Source: Urechis unicinctus (lineage: Eukaryota > Annelida > Polychaeta > Xenopneusta > Urechidae). Taken from it: a stretch of DNA of 64,000 nt. Of the stretch, positions 26,385 to 35,113 are shown piece by piece (position 1 is the first letter of the stretch; each line of letters opens with the position of its first letter). A program made the translations under genes and the position numbers. The stretch spans positions 6,101,482 to 6,165,481 of the forward strand of contig CM067348.1 of NCBI GenBank assembly GCA_034190875.2, written 5' to 3'. Under the pieces are notes generated by a model. It had not been told where the DNA came from and did no database searches. It saw only the letters and a program-made list of their open reading frames with translations.

Positions 26385-27626
26385 TCAAAACACAGCATGG
26401 TTATTATCATCACAATCTTCTTCCTCGGAACCGTCTATGGTAGTATCACTATTATGCGGATTGTAACATGACTCAGCTTGGCAGGGTCCACAAGCAGAAG
26501 TACATGGAAGACCGTACTTCCTGCAACTGCATCGAGTATTACTACAACCTGTTGTACAGTTACAATGGATAACCTTGAGAGACCTTTCTGGAGCCGCTTT
26601 CTGGTCAGTCATAACAGGTAACAAAATGTTGTCTTCACACTTCCAACCCCAGTCTTTTGGGTCCATATTTTCATCCTTACCCATCCACACCATGATCTGA
26701 TAAAATGAACGTTGAGAGTGGAACTTTGCCGCAGATTCCGTTGGGGGCAATTTCTCGGGCTTCACAAATGATTTAGCAAGCAATGTATTTCTAAGGTTTA
26801 CCAGAGATGTGCCAGCTTTTCCTCCAAACAAAGAAACAAAGACTTTGCATCCTGAATCAACTATTGTTGCCACATCCTGACCAGCTGTAGTAAAGGTCTT
26901 TGCACAAGTTCTTATCTGAGAATCATTTTTCATCACTTTTTGGAAAAGGGATTTCTTGCCAATACCATAAATCCTGGAAGTGCTTTCACAACCTGTAAAA
27001 GCATGTACAAACAGCAGCTGTGAATATATGTCATTTCCCAAGAGTTCCTTCAGACGGACAATATCATATACAAGTTTTGCTTTCTTTTTGTCAGAACGAA
27101 AGTAGAGTTTCTTGCTATCCCTCTCAGTGTAATGCAGAAGCAGAATCAGAAGGTCCGTGTCTTCCCCAATCAAAGTTGTGTCTCGAACTTTTGCAGATGT
27201 TGTTGCTGCCTTCACAATATGAACATCTCCATCTCCATGCGCATTGATGACTTCGCAACCCCTCTGTTTCAGTTTGTCACTGATGAGGAGGATTAGTTTC
27301 TGTTTATTAGAGTCCCTTGATAAGAAATCCTCCATTCTGCCAGAGGAAAAGACGGTATTCATTTCAAAAGACACAAGCGGGTGTGATTTCGTTTGTCGTC
27401 TCTGATGTTCATTGTCCTTGATGCTAGGCTCTTCACTGTATCCGGCAAAAACTACTGTGGCTTGTCCATACTTGGAAAGGGTGAGATTGGCATACTCTTC
27501 GGCAATTTCCCCGTAGGTAATCCTTTTTTTCCATGACAGACGGTGAAGTAAGGAGCCTCCGTCAAGCACAAAATGTTCGGAATCTGCTGGAGCTGGAGGA
27601 TTCATTTGCGTAATCCCGTAGAGCAT
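26385..27626 (-). CDS. PIN/FEN1-like nuclease domain with cysteine-rich CXC-like tail (C-terminal part of a large uncharacterised family protein)
   Basis: About 413 residues, C-terminal part of a broken larger protein. Near residue 20 is FVLDGGSLLHR, then VVFAGYSEEPSIKDNEHQRR, HGDGDVHIV and GEDTDLLILLLHY. These acidic clusters are spaced as in PIN/FEN1-like metal nucleases (inference from motif layout). HAFTGCEST-RIYGIGK and PPTESAAKFHSQR-FYQIMVW are family hallmarks. The tail CNCTTGCSNTRCSCRKYG then CTSACGPCQAESCYN resembles tesmin/CXC zinc-binding repeats, followed by an acidic end. The family is widespread in molluscs, cnidarians and arthropods, usually annotated as uncharacterised, and multicopy; I infer it is mobile or mobile-derived. 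The displayed ATG is not the true start: the family frame runs in from 27725-29416 after a frame change near 27610. No intron is visible. Confidence 0.75.
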   Translation of the reverse strand: MLYGITQMNPPAPADSEHFVLDGGSLLHRLSWKKRITYGEIAEEYANLTLSKYGQATVVFAGYSEEPSIKDNEHQRRQTKSHPLVSFEMNTVFSSGRMEDFLSRDSNKQKLILLISDKLKQRGCEVINAHGDGDVHIVKAATTSAKVRDTTLIGEDTDLLILLLHYTERDSKKLYFRSDKKKAKLVYDIVRLKELLGNDIYSQLLFVHAFTGCESTSRIYGIGKKSLFQKVMKNDSQIRTCAKTFTTAGQDVATIVDSGCKVFVSLFGGKAGTSLVNLRNTLLAKSFVKPEKLPPTESAAKFHSQRSFYQIMVWMGKDENMDPKDWGWKCEDNILLPVMTDQKAAPERSLKVIHCNCTTGCSNTRCSCRKYGLPCTSACGPCQAESCYNPHNSDTTIDGSEEEDCDDNNHAVF

Positions 27627-27724
27627 CAGCTAACTGTGGCTTGTCATGTACATTGACATCTGCGTTGGCCACTACACCAGTCACAACATTTCTTAATGAA
27701 GAATCCTCAGCAAATGGATTGCAG

Positions 27725-29416
27725 TCAACTAAATTTTTGCATCAGTTTAGTACTGTCGACATGATCACGTTGCATCCTTGGCACTGTGGCGTCTTTGTGC
27801 TGTTCACTTGAGGTAAATGATTGTTTATAGAACTCTTGCATCGCAAGGTTGTACGCAGATGACACGGATGATGACAGTGTCCAGATGGTCCTTAGTTCCT
27901 CTGTCATGCCACTTCCTCTGGTTAGACCACCGCTACTTTTGAGGGAAAGCATGAGAGTCTGTTCTATAGTTAGATCCGATCCCAATCCTGCCCAGAACTG
28001 GTCTGTCCTCCTAATAACATGTAGGCCGTTTTCAAATTTTGTAACAATGTCTGGATGCTTGTGACCTAGTTCATTCATGCACTGTAGGTAGAAGTATGCA
28101 GACTTAACATAATAGAAATGTCCAGCAGCTGCGAATATCGGAATGCAATCAGACACTGCACTGAGATGCATTCTCCAGTCGCCTGAGCGATCAGCTCTGA
28201 TCAATGCACGGGCTATTTCCAACATCTCCTGATATCCGATCCAAAGTTGACTGGTTTTGGATGAAGCTGCAATGCTAACCTTTGCTGACTGGATTTTCTG
28301 CTCAATGTGCTTGATTTCTTCTAATGATTTTAACGACTCGTAGGACATTTCACCAGACACAATGGAAGAATAAACAGTCTCTATCCTTTTAATCGTAGAG
28401 CGAAATTCTGGGTTATCCTGGATGAGCCCACCTAGAATGATCTGATTGAGACACTTGTCAACCAGGAGATGACCACGCAGTGCCCTCTGCACAGCTTTAC
28501 CGGAACGAATGTGAACAACTGCATTTTCCCCATATTTTTCTTCTAATATTGACCCTAGTCCTGATCCTTGCATGAGTGCGCCAATAGCCCCAAGAAGATT
28601 AATTAGCTTGTGGAAGCTGCCCAGTAGAATTACAATGTCCCTGAGATGACTGTTGATGTGTGCGTTGTGCTGGATTTCAGAGGCCTTCCAATACAATGGC
28701 TGATCAAAGGTAATCACTGCTGGTACATGGTTCTTCCTGGCCAAGTTGTATACGTATTCAAGAGTTGACAAGATGCAAGTTTTGTCACCTGGATACATGT
28801 CAATCATGGGGAGGAAAGTCACAGACGATTTCCCAGGATGTGTAGAGCATTGATGAATCAAATGCATCATCCCCTGCCAACCAGGTGTAGGTTGTTTAAA
28901 TGAAAAGAAAAGTTCCCATAGAATATCAACTGGCTGACTGAGAACCTGCGGGATTTGCAGTTCCTTAAATACAACGGCTCTAGAGACGTGCTTCGCGAAG
29001 CGAGATTCAATAATGCCAATTTTTGCAAATTCAACAACGTGCAGGTTGGTAGTCTTCTGCCGCGGGACAATGCGGTTAACAAACTGCCCTGGTGTCAATG
29101 CAACAACCATCCCCATGCCATGGAATGTCCCTTTCCCATCTATCGTCATAAGGTTATGGTCCACATTATCATCTGCGAATAGTAACATGGTGTCAGGTGA
29201 GTTTATATCTGTTCCAAAAATGTCTGGCGCTACTGCATCAGCGGCATTTCTTTCAAACCTTAGAACTTCAGAATAAGAAGAACAGAAGCCCATCGCTGCG
29301 AGCGAGTCGATCAGAAACTTAGAACAGTATAGGTGATGCATCTGGACTGGAAGTGCAATTTGTAAAGGTGCCACAACAAATCCGTAGTAGTCATGCCGTA
29401 ATGAGTCATGTGTCAC
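27725..29416 (-). CDS. N-terminal/central part of the same large PIN-like/CXC family protein
   Basis: About 563 residues, upstream part of the gene ending at 26385. Conserved family blocks visible include FADDNVDHNLMTIDGKGTFH, TFDQPLYWKASEIQ, LGSFHKLINLLGAIGALMQG, SGKAVQRALRGHLLVDK, AAGHFYYVKSAYFYLQCM and HVIRRTDQFWAGLGSDLTIE followed by a GGLTRG-GMTEE block. The function of this half is unknown. The frame stops at 27725 (KLMQKFS then TGA). A second frame continues LVDCNPFAEDSSLRNVVTG to about 27610, where a further one-base change leads into the 26385-27626 frame. Just 5' of the first ATG an in-frame TGA separates it from upstream codons that still read MIRPFPEQISGM, so the original start was probably further upstream. 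No introns are visible over 3 kb, so a processed or intronless mobile copy is likely. Confidence 0.75.
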   Translation of the reverse strand: MTHDSLRHDYYGFVVAPLQIALPVQMHHLYCSKFLIDSLAAMGFCSSYSEVLRFERNAADAVAPDIFGTDINSPDTMLLFADDNVDHNLMTIDGKGTFHGMGMVVALTPGQFVNRIVPRQKTTNLHVVEFAKIGIIESRFAKHVSRAVVFKELQIPQVLSQPVDILWELFFSFKQPTPGWQGMMHLIHQCSTHPGKSSVTFLPMIDMYPGDKTCILSTLEYVYNLARKNHVPAVITFDQPLYWKASEIQHNAHINSHLRDIVILLGSFHKLINLLGAIGALMQGSGLGSILEEKYGENAVVHIRSGKAVQRALRGHLLVDKCLNQIILGGLIQDNPEFRSTIKRIETVYSSIVSGEMSYESLKSLEEIKHIEQKIQSAKVSIAASSKTSQLWIGYQEMLEIARALIRADRSGDWRMHLSAVSDCIPIFAAAGHFYYVKSAYFYLQCMNELGHKHPDIVTKFENGLHVIRRTDQFWAGLGSDLTIEQTLMLSLKSSGGLTRGSGMTEELRTIWTLSSSVSSAYNLAMQEFYKQSFTSSEQHKDATVPRMQRDHVDSTKLMQKFS

Positions 29417-29484
29417 ATGCCAGAAATCTGCTCTGGAAAAGGGCGGATCATTCTATTTTAGGAGAGTGAACGAAACGAACTAAG

Positions 29485-30208
29485 ATCGAAAACGCTATCA
29501 GCGACCTCATAAAGGCATTCAGTAACTTTGATAAGACTGACGCCATGCCACGAATACTTATTAATGCCACCTGCCTTGAAACAATTCCCACGTCTCACCC
29601 CAAGGAACTTGATAATATTAAATTGGTAGATAGACTGCTAAAGCTGGAACAAAAGACAGGAAACTCCCGAGATGCTCATGGTTGGGCAAACAAATAAGAA
29701 AATCTGAATTGCATTGCTCAACTGTTGCTCAGCCAAAGACTGCAATGCTGATGTCAATACAGAAGGTCACATCACGAAACCCTAAGTCAGACAGGGGACA
29801 CTCCAATCCGGGAAAACACCATAACACTAACGGTGACAAAAGCCAGAGAAAGATACACAGCCTGACTCTCTCCGATAGCCTCAGTGTCAAATCTGATATC
29901 TCTATCAAACCATGCAATGATCAATCAGGAGACTCAGACGAATTTGATTTTTCCAAGAAAAAAAAGGCAAAATAGAACACGAGAGGAAAATACACGTAAA
30001 GGGATTAATACTGGATGTAAAAGCACTATGCATGCTGGGAGATTTAGACGTGCACACGAGCCTGGTGGTGATATAGTGTTGACATATCGGGTGGTCCAAT
30101 GCCAAGTTCAAATCATTTACAATTACAGTGCCTGTCACCACGGTTAAGGACCCCTTGCATGATGAGTTATGGCCATAAGGTGTGAATTTCCGAAAAGTCC
30201 TCCCCCCT
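29485..30208 (+). mobile_element. LINE ORF1-like remnant
   Basis: The first frame (29485-29697) reads IENAISDLIKAFSNFDKTDA and continues with PRILINATCLETIPTSHPKE and KLVDRLLKLEQ, then stops. A shifted frame continues with a Ser/Lys-rich linker to about 29975. A third frame at 30095-30208 reads KFKSFTITVPVTTVKDPLHD-ELWP-stop-GVNFRKVLPP. The last block matches the K-S-F-x-L-T-V-P ... L-W-P-x-G-V-x-x-R pattern of ORF1 proteins in invertebrate CR1-type LINEs. It is broken by frameshifts and a TAA. It faces away from the minus-strand PIN-like gene. Confidence 0.55.
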
Positions 30209-30262
30209 CGACAGTCATTCCGCGGAGGATTGGATAGATCGTTTTAGCAACACATAGCTGCT

Positions 30263-30405
<143 letters not shown>

Positions 30406-30442
30406 CATCGGTAGCTGTAAAATATGAATTGTTTAAATCTTA

Positions 30443-30949
30443 TTGCATGTCTGTCTATTAAGTCAGTTGTGGGTCTTTTCATCAGGAGACTATCAGATGT
30501 TACACGTTGCTTGGCGTAAGGCCATTTGTCGGCTCATTGGTCTGAACTCAAGAATCTACAATGATTTGTTGCACTGTATTTGTGATGATGTTTCAGTTGA
30601 GACACAACCGCATGGAAGGGTTATGAATAATATCCACGCTGCCATTAATTCTACAAATATGTATTCCAAATTATTTGCTAGACTTGCGCTTTACGGTAGT
30701 CGGTCAAATGCATACAATAGTCTCACATGCATATGTACAAGGTATGATACTAATAAGTTTCATGTTGAAAATGTTTCATTGTCCGCTGTTTTCAAAAATG
30801 TAATTTACATTATGAATGTCATGTGTGACGATTTGTTATCTATAGCTGGTGCTCTATCAGATGTCATGCTAACGGCAAAAAATCCCAGCATAACAGACAT
30901 TTATAAGCGCGATTTACACGTGATTATAAATCACATGTGCTTTATGTGA
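30443..30949 (+). mobile_element. LINE ORF2 C-terminal fragment with 3' end
   Basis: The frame reads YQMLHVAWRKAICRLIGLNS then IYNDLLHCICDDVSVE and FARLALYGSRSNAYNSLTCI, the post-RT domain of CR1/Jockey-like LINEs (W-R-K-x-x-R-R-L-x-G-L ... L-P-x-x). The frame ends at 30949. It is followed by an AATAAA at 31003-31008 and then a long AT array where a 3' tail would lie. The RT core is missing, so the copy is 5'-truncated or internally deleted. The pairing with the ORF1-like piece 230 bp upstream on the same strand suggests one element that lost its middle. Confidence 0.75.
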
Positions 30950-31045
30950 AATTTATTTGTTTTTTGTATTGTGCAATTTTTCGGTGTGAATTTAAGATGT
31001 CAAATAAAGACTTTTGATTTGCATCTGAATAGCCTTTATTACTTT

Positions 31046-31188
<143 letters not shown>

Positions 31189-31844
31189 TTTATGCACTTC
31201 AACACTTTACGTAAGTAAAGCAAAGATTCGCTAAGTCTATTAACTATAGAGTGCAGTCATGAATGCGGACTTACCTGGTACCCCACAAGTGTGAGTGCCT
31301 TATATCAGGCAATATCGTCCGCAGCACCGCCGTTGGTAAATACTTAAATTAAATAAACAGACCAGACGATTGACGCACCGACCAAACAATCTGAATATTG
31401 CTTGACAAATTCAAGGCACTACCAAAGCTAGTCCTCAGTGACTACCGGACTCTCCTTCCACTTGGAAAATTAGCCACGCTTTATTGCATTATTCATGGGC
31501 GAATTATGCGGATTGTTAATGACATATTCCCGGTTAGTTAGTTAGGACCAATGACCGTACGCGATATTTCACAGAAACCCGCAATATCAAATGGCTATAT
31601 TTTAGTTTCAGTGCGTTCGAAGATGCCAACAATTAGTGTTAATGCGACCATCCCGAAGCAAAATAACGGATGTCATTTGTTCACATTGGACATATGATTA
31701 CTGATTGCCAGTATAACTTTACATTGGTATCATTTAATGTGTGTGTGTTTATATTTAAACCAGTACACCTCTGAAACCGAAGTACAAGCAACACTCCCTG
31801 CTAGACAGGTATTATCTGGCCACTCTATCCAACGATATAGTCCC
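31189..31844. other. No recognisable gene
   Basis: Plain sequence between two AT arrays; no motif or repeat seen. Confidence 0.4.
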
Positions 31845-32170
<326 letters not shown>

Positions 32171-32206
32171 ATTTCCCTCTCTTACAATATACCCTATATG
32201 ACATAG

Positions 32207-32590
32207 GGACTTCCAACGGTCTTGCTGCTGCCATTTATATACCATACCTGGATATGATAGCTTGCAATTCGTCCCATGAATGACAACATTCATTACGAGG
32301 ATTTTCATATTTGCATACTTTACTTCCAGAATTGCTAATTATCAATGCCAAGAGTGTATGGGTTAGATTGTAAAACAGAATTGATGCCTTTGTCACTGAT
32401 TTTAATGCCGACGCTTGCTCGCCCGCAATTATTATTATTAGTGATATTGTTTGACCCTTTGAAACATTCCTGCAAAGCTCTTGTGCTATTATTCCATGTT
32501 GTTATTATCTTACTGTTTTCGGCGAATGTCAATTAGTTATTTAATAATATTTTGTACTCAAGAGCCCTGTTAATATCTACTACCTGCAGC
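32207..32590. other. No recognisable gene
   Basis: AT-rich spacer between the compound array and the dispersed repeat; nothing supportable seen. Confidence 0.35.
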
Positions 32591-32800
32591 AATAAATTAA
32601 CAAACGAAACCGATAATGGCCGAATTTCTGGAATGGTATATTCCTCAGTTCATAAAAAGTAGTTGCAAAAAGCATTATTGCAATGTGCTATAAAAAAACC
32701 CAAAGTCTATGACTATGATTATCGATAACATTACTCAATATTGACGTTAAAACATTCATTTTCGCTTCGACCAGCAAAATGCATTTCGATACCCAATGAG
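32591..32800 (+). repeat. Dispersed repeat R1, copy 1
   Basis: It aligns with 50818-51010. Both begin AATAAATTAAC, and in one frame they share AE-x-L-x-W ... Q-x-IK-x-SC-x-x-HYCNVL over about 25 codons. Nucleotide similarity continues about 100 bp beyond the common stop or end of frame (GATA-CACTCAATA, CGATACCC). Whether the shared frame is or was coding is unclear. A one-base indel near 32605 breaks it in this copy. Confidence 0.6.
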
Positions 32801-32969
32801 AGTCCTCATGTTTTAATCCGCTACGCGGCGCCATGGAGCAATGCGGTCCCTCGCCCGCTTCCGGTATTATAATACACACAGTGTACCATAGAAGGTTGCG
32901 CATCATCGTTATTTTTGATTGAAACCTTCCGAGTTATATCGTTGGTAACATTGGAGCAAAGTATTACTG

Positions 32970-33540
32970 ATGGATAAGTACGGCCGTCTGACCTTACAGC
33001 AATTGAAAATAGAGCTGAAGAAGCGAAATGCGATTATTAGCGGGCAAAGAATTGAACTCCCAGTTTGGCAGGATATGCAAAGGAACTTTCAAAACAGACT
33101 TGGTCCGTATGGCGAAATCGCTGACCCGCGTCAACCAGATTCGGGCCAAAGCAATTGACCACGGTATCCGTAATGAGCCTGTGGCGCTGAGGTATATGCA
33201 GAGTTGACTGGGACCGAAGTCAAATCATGTGGGATTGTAGTGTCCCAAACACACCCCTACCTCGCATTCTCACCAGATGTCTGATGACATGATTGTTGAG
33301 GTCAAGTGTCGCTACAGTACCAGGGACAAACTTGTCACTCCTGTTTCAGTGCCATACCTGGTCAATGAGAACAACAAGTTCCCCCTTAAAGCAAACATGT
33401 CTACTATTACCAAATTCAGGGCCAGTTGTTTTACACAAACAGTCAATTTTGTCATCTTGTGGTGTCTACATCTCAGAGTATGGAGATTGTTCCAGTTACC
33501 TGTGACGATGAGTTTATTACTACTATGATTTCAAAGATGC
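32970..33540 (+). pseudogene. SAP-domain plus YqaJ-like exonuclease gene remnant
   Basis: An ATG at 32970 opens YGRLTLQQLKIELKKRNAII-SGQRIELP, a SAP DNA-binding helix pair (L-x-x-L-K-x-E-L-x-x-R-x-x-x-x-S-G-x-x-x-x-L). From about 33118 other frames read AKAIDHGIRNEPVALRYMQ, then CGIVVSQTHPYLAFSPD, then DMIVEVKCRYSTRD, VPYLVNENNKFPLK, and HVYYYQIQGQLFYTN to about 33540. These are the successive blocks of the YqaJ phage-type recombinase/exonuclease fold, with the catalytic-type D of SPD and E-x-K of VEVKC kept. At least three frame changes (including one at about 33400) and a large loss between SAP and YqaJ make it dead. SAP/YqaJ proteins are multicopy in molluscs and cnidarians and appear mobile-associated (family knowledge, inference). 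Confidence 0.75.
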
Positions 33541-33976
33541 TATACTTGATTCAGTGTTTTTCACAATTTCTCTTACTGAGTAGTCTTGTGCACTGATTTC
33601 TTTTTTCTTTAAGGAATCATTTACCTGCATATTGCGTGTGGTGGAATGTATAATAAACTCTTGGAACTTGAAAAGCACAAAGTGTTTTAATTGAATTATA
33701 AACAATCGACCCATTGGGGTTTTCTTCTTCATCAGTATTCACGTGTAGGGTTATTATAGATTACATTATAAGGCTCATGGTATAAAAAAGACTACTACAT
33801 ATCACCTTTCATTGAGATTCATATAATATCACACCCTGAGTGGGATAGACTTAAAAACATACACAGTCACACTTCACAAAAACTAAACTTCACCTTAGGC
33901 AGTTGTGGGGACGATGCACTGCCGAAAGTTTTATAACATATAACAAACAAAGATTATGTCAGAGGAAATTTGGACC
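33541..33976. other. Spacer with AATAAA
   Basis: No coding motif. An AATAAA lies at 33652-33657, downstream of the YqaJ remnant on the plus strand, and may be its old polyadenylation signal. Confidence 0.4.
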
Positions 33977-34350
33977 TCACAGTGGATCATAGCCACATGG
34001 TTCCACCAAGATTTTGAAGGTTTTTCCCAATCCTATTATCCGCTCAATGTGCACCCTCTTGCTGCAGATCTTCTGGTCCCTCTGCACCACTTTCACTGTC
34101 AGCTGATTCTTCTTACTGAAAACGGTTGGTATATTTACGGTGACATCATAGGGAGCAAATAAGTCCTGCATGACAAAGCCATTACCCAGTCACCCTGGTC
34201 ACACATTTCTGGTAGTTTGCTCCTTTCCATCACCTGCCTGTCACTGGTTGAGCCGCCATAAGAGGGAGACACATAGGACACAATACCTCCTAGTGTAGCA
34301 CCCACCACCACCTTCATTGTGTTACGGTTCTTGTACGTAGAAAATATGGC
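33977..34350 (-). pseudogene. DDE_4 / Harbinger-like transposase fragment, catalytic motif lost
   Basis: On the minus strand an exon-like stretch begins after TTGTTTTCTAG (a good 3' splice-site context) at 34350 with IFSTYKNRNTMKVVVGATLG, then VSPSYGGSTSDRQVMERSKL and GDWVMA. A second frame continues QDLFAPYDVTVNIPT then SKRVHIERIIGLGKTFKIL. This is the C-terminal half of a DDE superfamily endonuclease of PIF/Harbinger type; the third acidic residue lies in VHIER. Where the family has M-A-D-[RK]-G-F, the DNA runs straight from GTAATGG into CTTTG, which removes the second catalytic Asp and shifts the frame. The N-terminal half with the first Asp is not found. It would have cut and joined transposon ends in the nucleus. 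Confidence 0.75.
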
Positions 34351-34651
34351 CTAGAAAACAACATACCTGGGTCTCTTTGATCTCGACTTGGCCAGTTGTC
34401 CATCACTGGTCGACTCGTTTCACAGCGTTTCGGAGATGCTTGTTCACTACGCACAGCGCATTGACAGTGACAGCTTTACCCTAAATTTCGTCACCATGAA
34501 ATATCCCATGACCGCGTGACGTAGAGCGAGAAGCAAACTGGAAATGAATCTCTTGTATTGACGTGTAAACCGCGAGGTTAGCGCATAACCTGATAACTTC
34601 CGGTCAAATGGAGAGAGAAACACCTTGTTGACGTGTAGACCATATATCTTA
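34351..34651. other. No recognisable gene
   Basis: The segment may hold the intron upstream of the transposase fragment; no donor site could be assigned. Confidence 0.35.
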
Positions 34652-35113
34652 TCAACTTCCACTGCGTAGCATGTTCATTCCAAGACGGAACTGCTCCAAT
34701 GTTATAAAGGCATACAAATCCTTGGGACTGCCACCACTTGGGACTACTACAGCGCAGCACCCCCCGTAGCATATTTTCACAGACCCCCAGACACATTCTA
34801 CAGCAACCACCGCATAGGCCTTCTGCAGCGACGACAGCACACCACCCGCCAAAGCGCCCACAGCGCACCACAAAGATGTGTCAACGGTGCGCCCTTTGTC
34901 CTCATCAGACATCACAAGTTTCTCTAGGCTTTGCACGCAATCCATAAGATAATCGTTCTTAAACGCCAGATAGCTCACAATATGTTTTAGTTCCTCCATA
35001 TCACCCACAGCATCTTACAGCTCGTCCTCCAGTTCTATTTTTGCGTCTATCAGATAATCAAGATCTAACCTCAACTCTTTTACACAATGTTTAAGTTCAG
35101 CAACGGTGTTCAT
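34652..35113 (-). pseudogene. Unrecognised reading frame with one in-frame stop
   Basis: On the minus strand an ATG at 35113 opens NTVAELKHCVKELRLDLDY followed by a similar heptad-like segment after a TAA, EELKHIVSYLAFKNDYLMDC. The two segments look like a duplicated helical repeat (ELKH-x-V near the start of each). The frame then reads a hydrophobic, Gly/Ala/Val-rich stretch to 34652. I do not recognise the family. It lies just upstream of the transposase fragment on the same strand and could be part of the same element. Confidence 0.35.

Noticed and set aside
34351..34366. 16-bp GTATGTTGTTTTCTAG as a whole intron
   Set aside because: Far too short to splice; the TTTTCTAG is better read as the 3' end of a longer intron.
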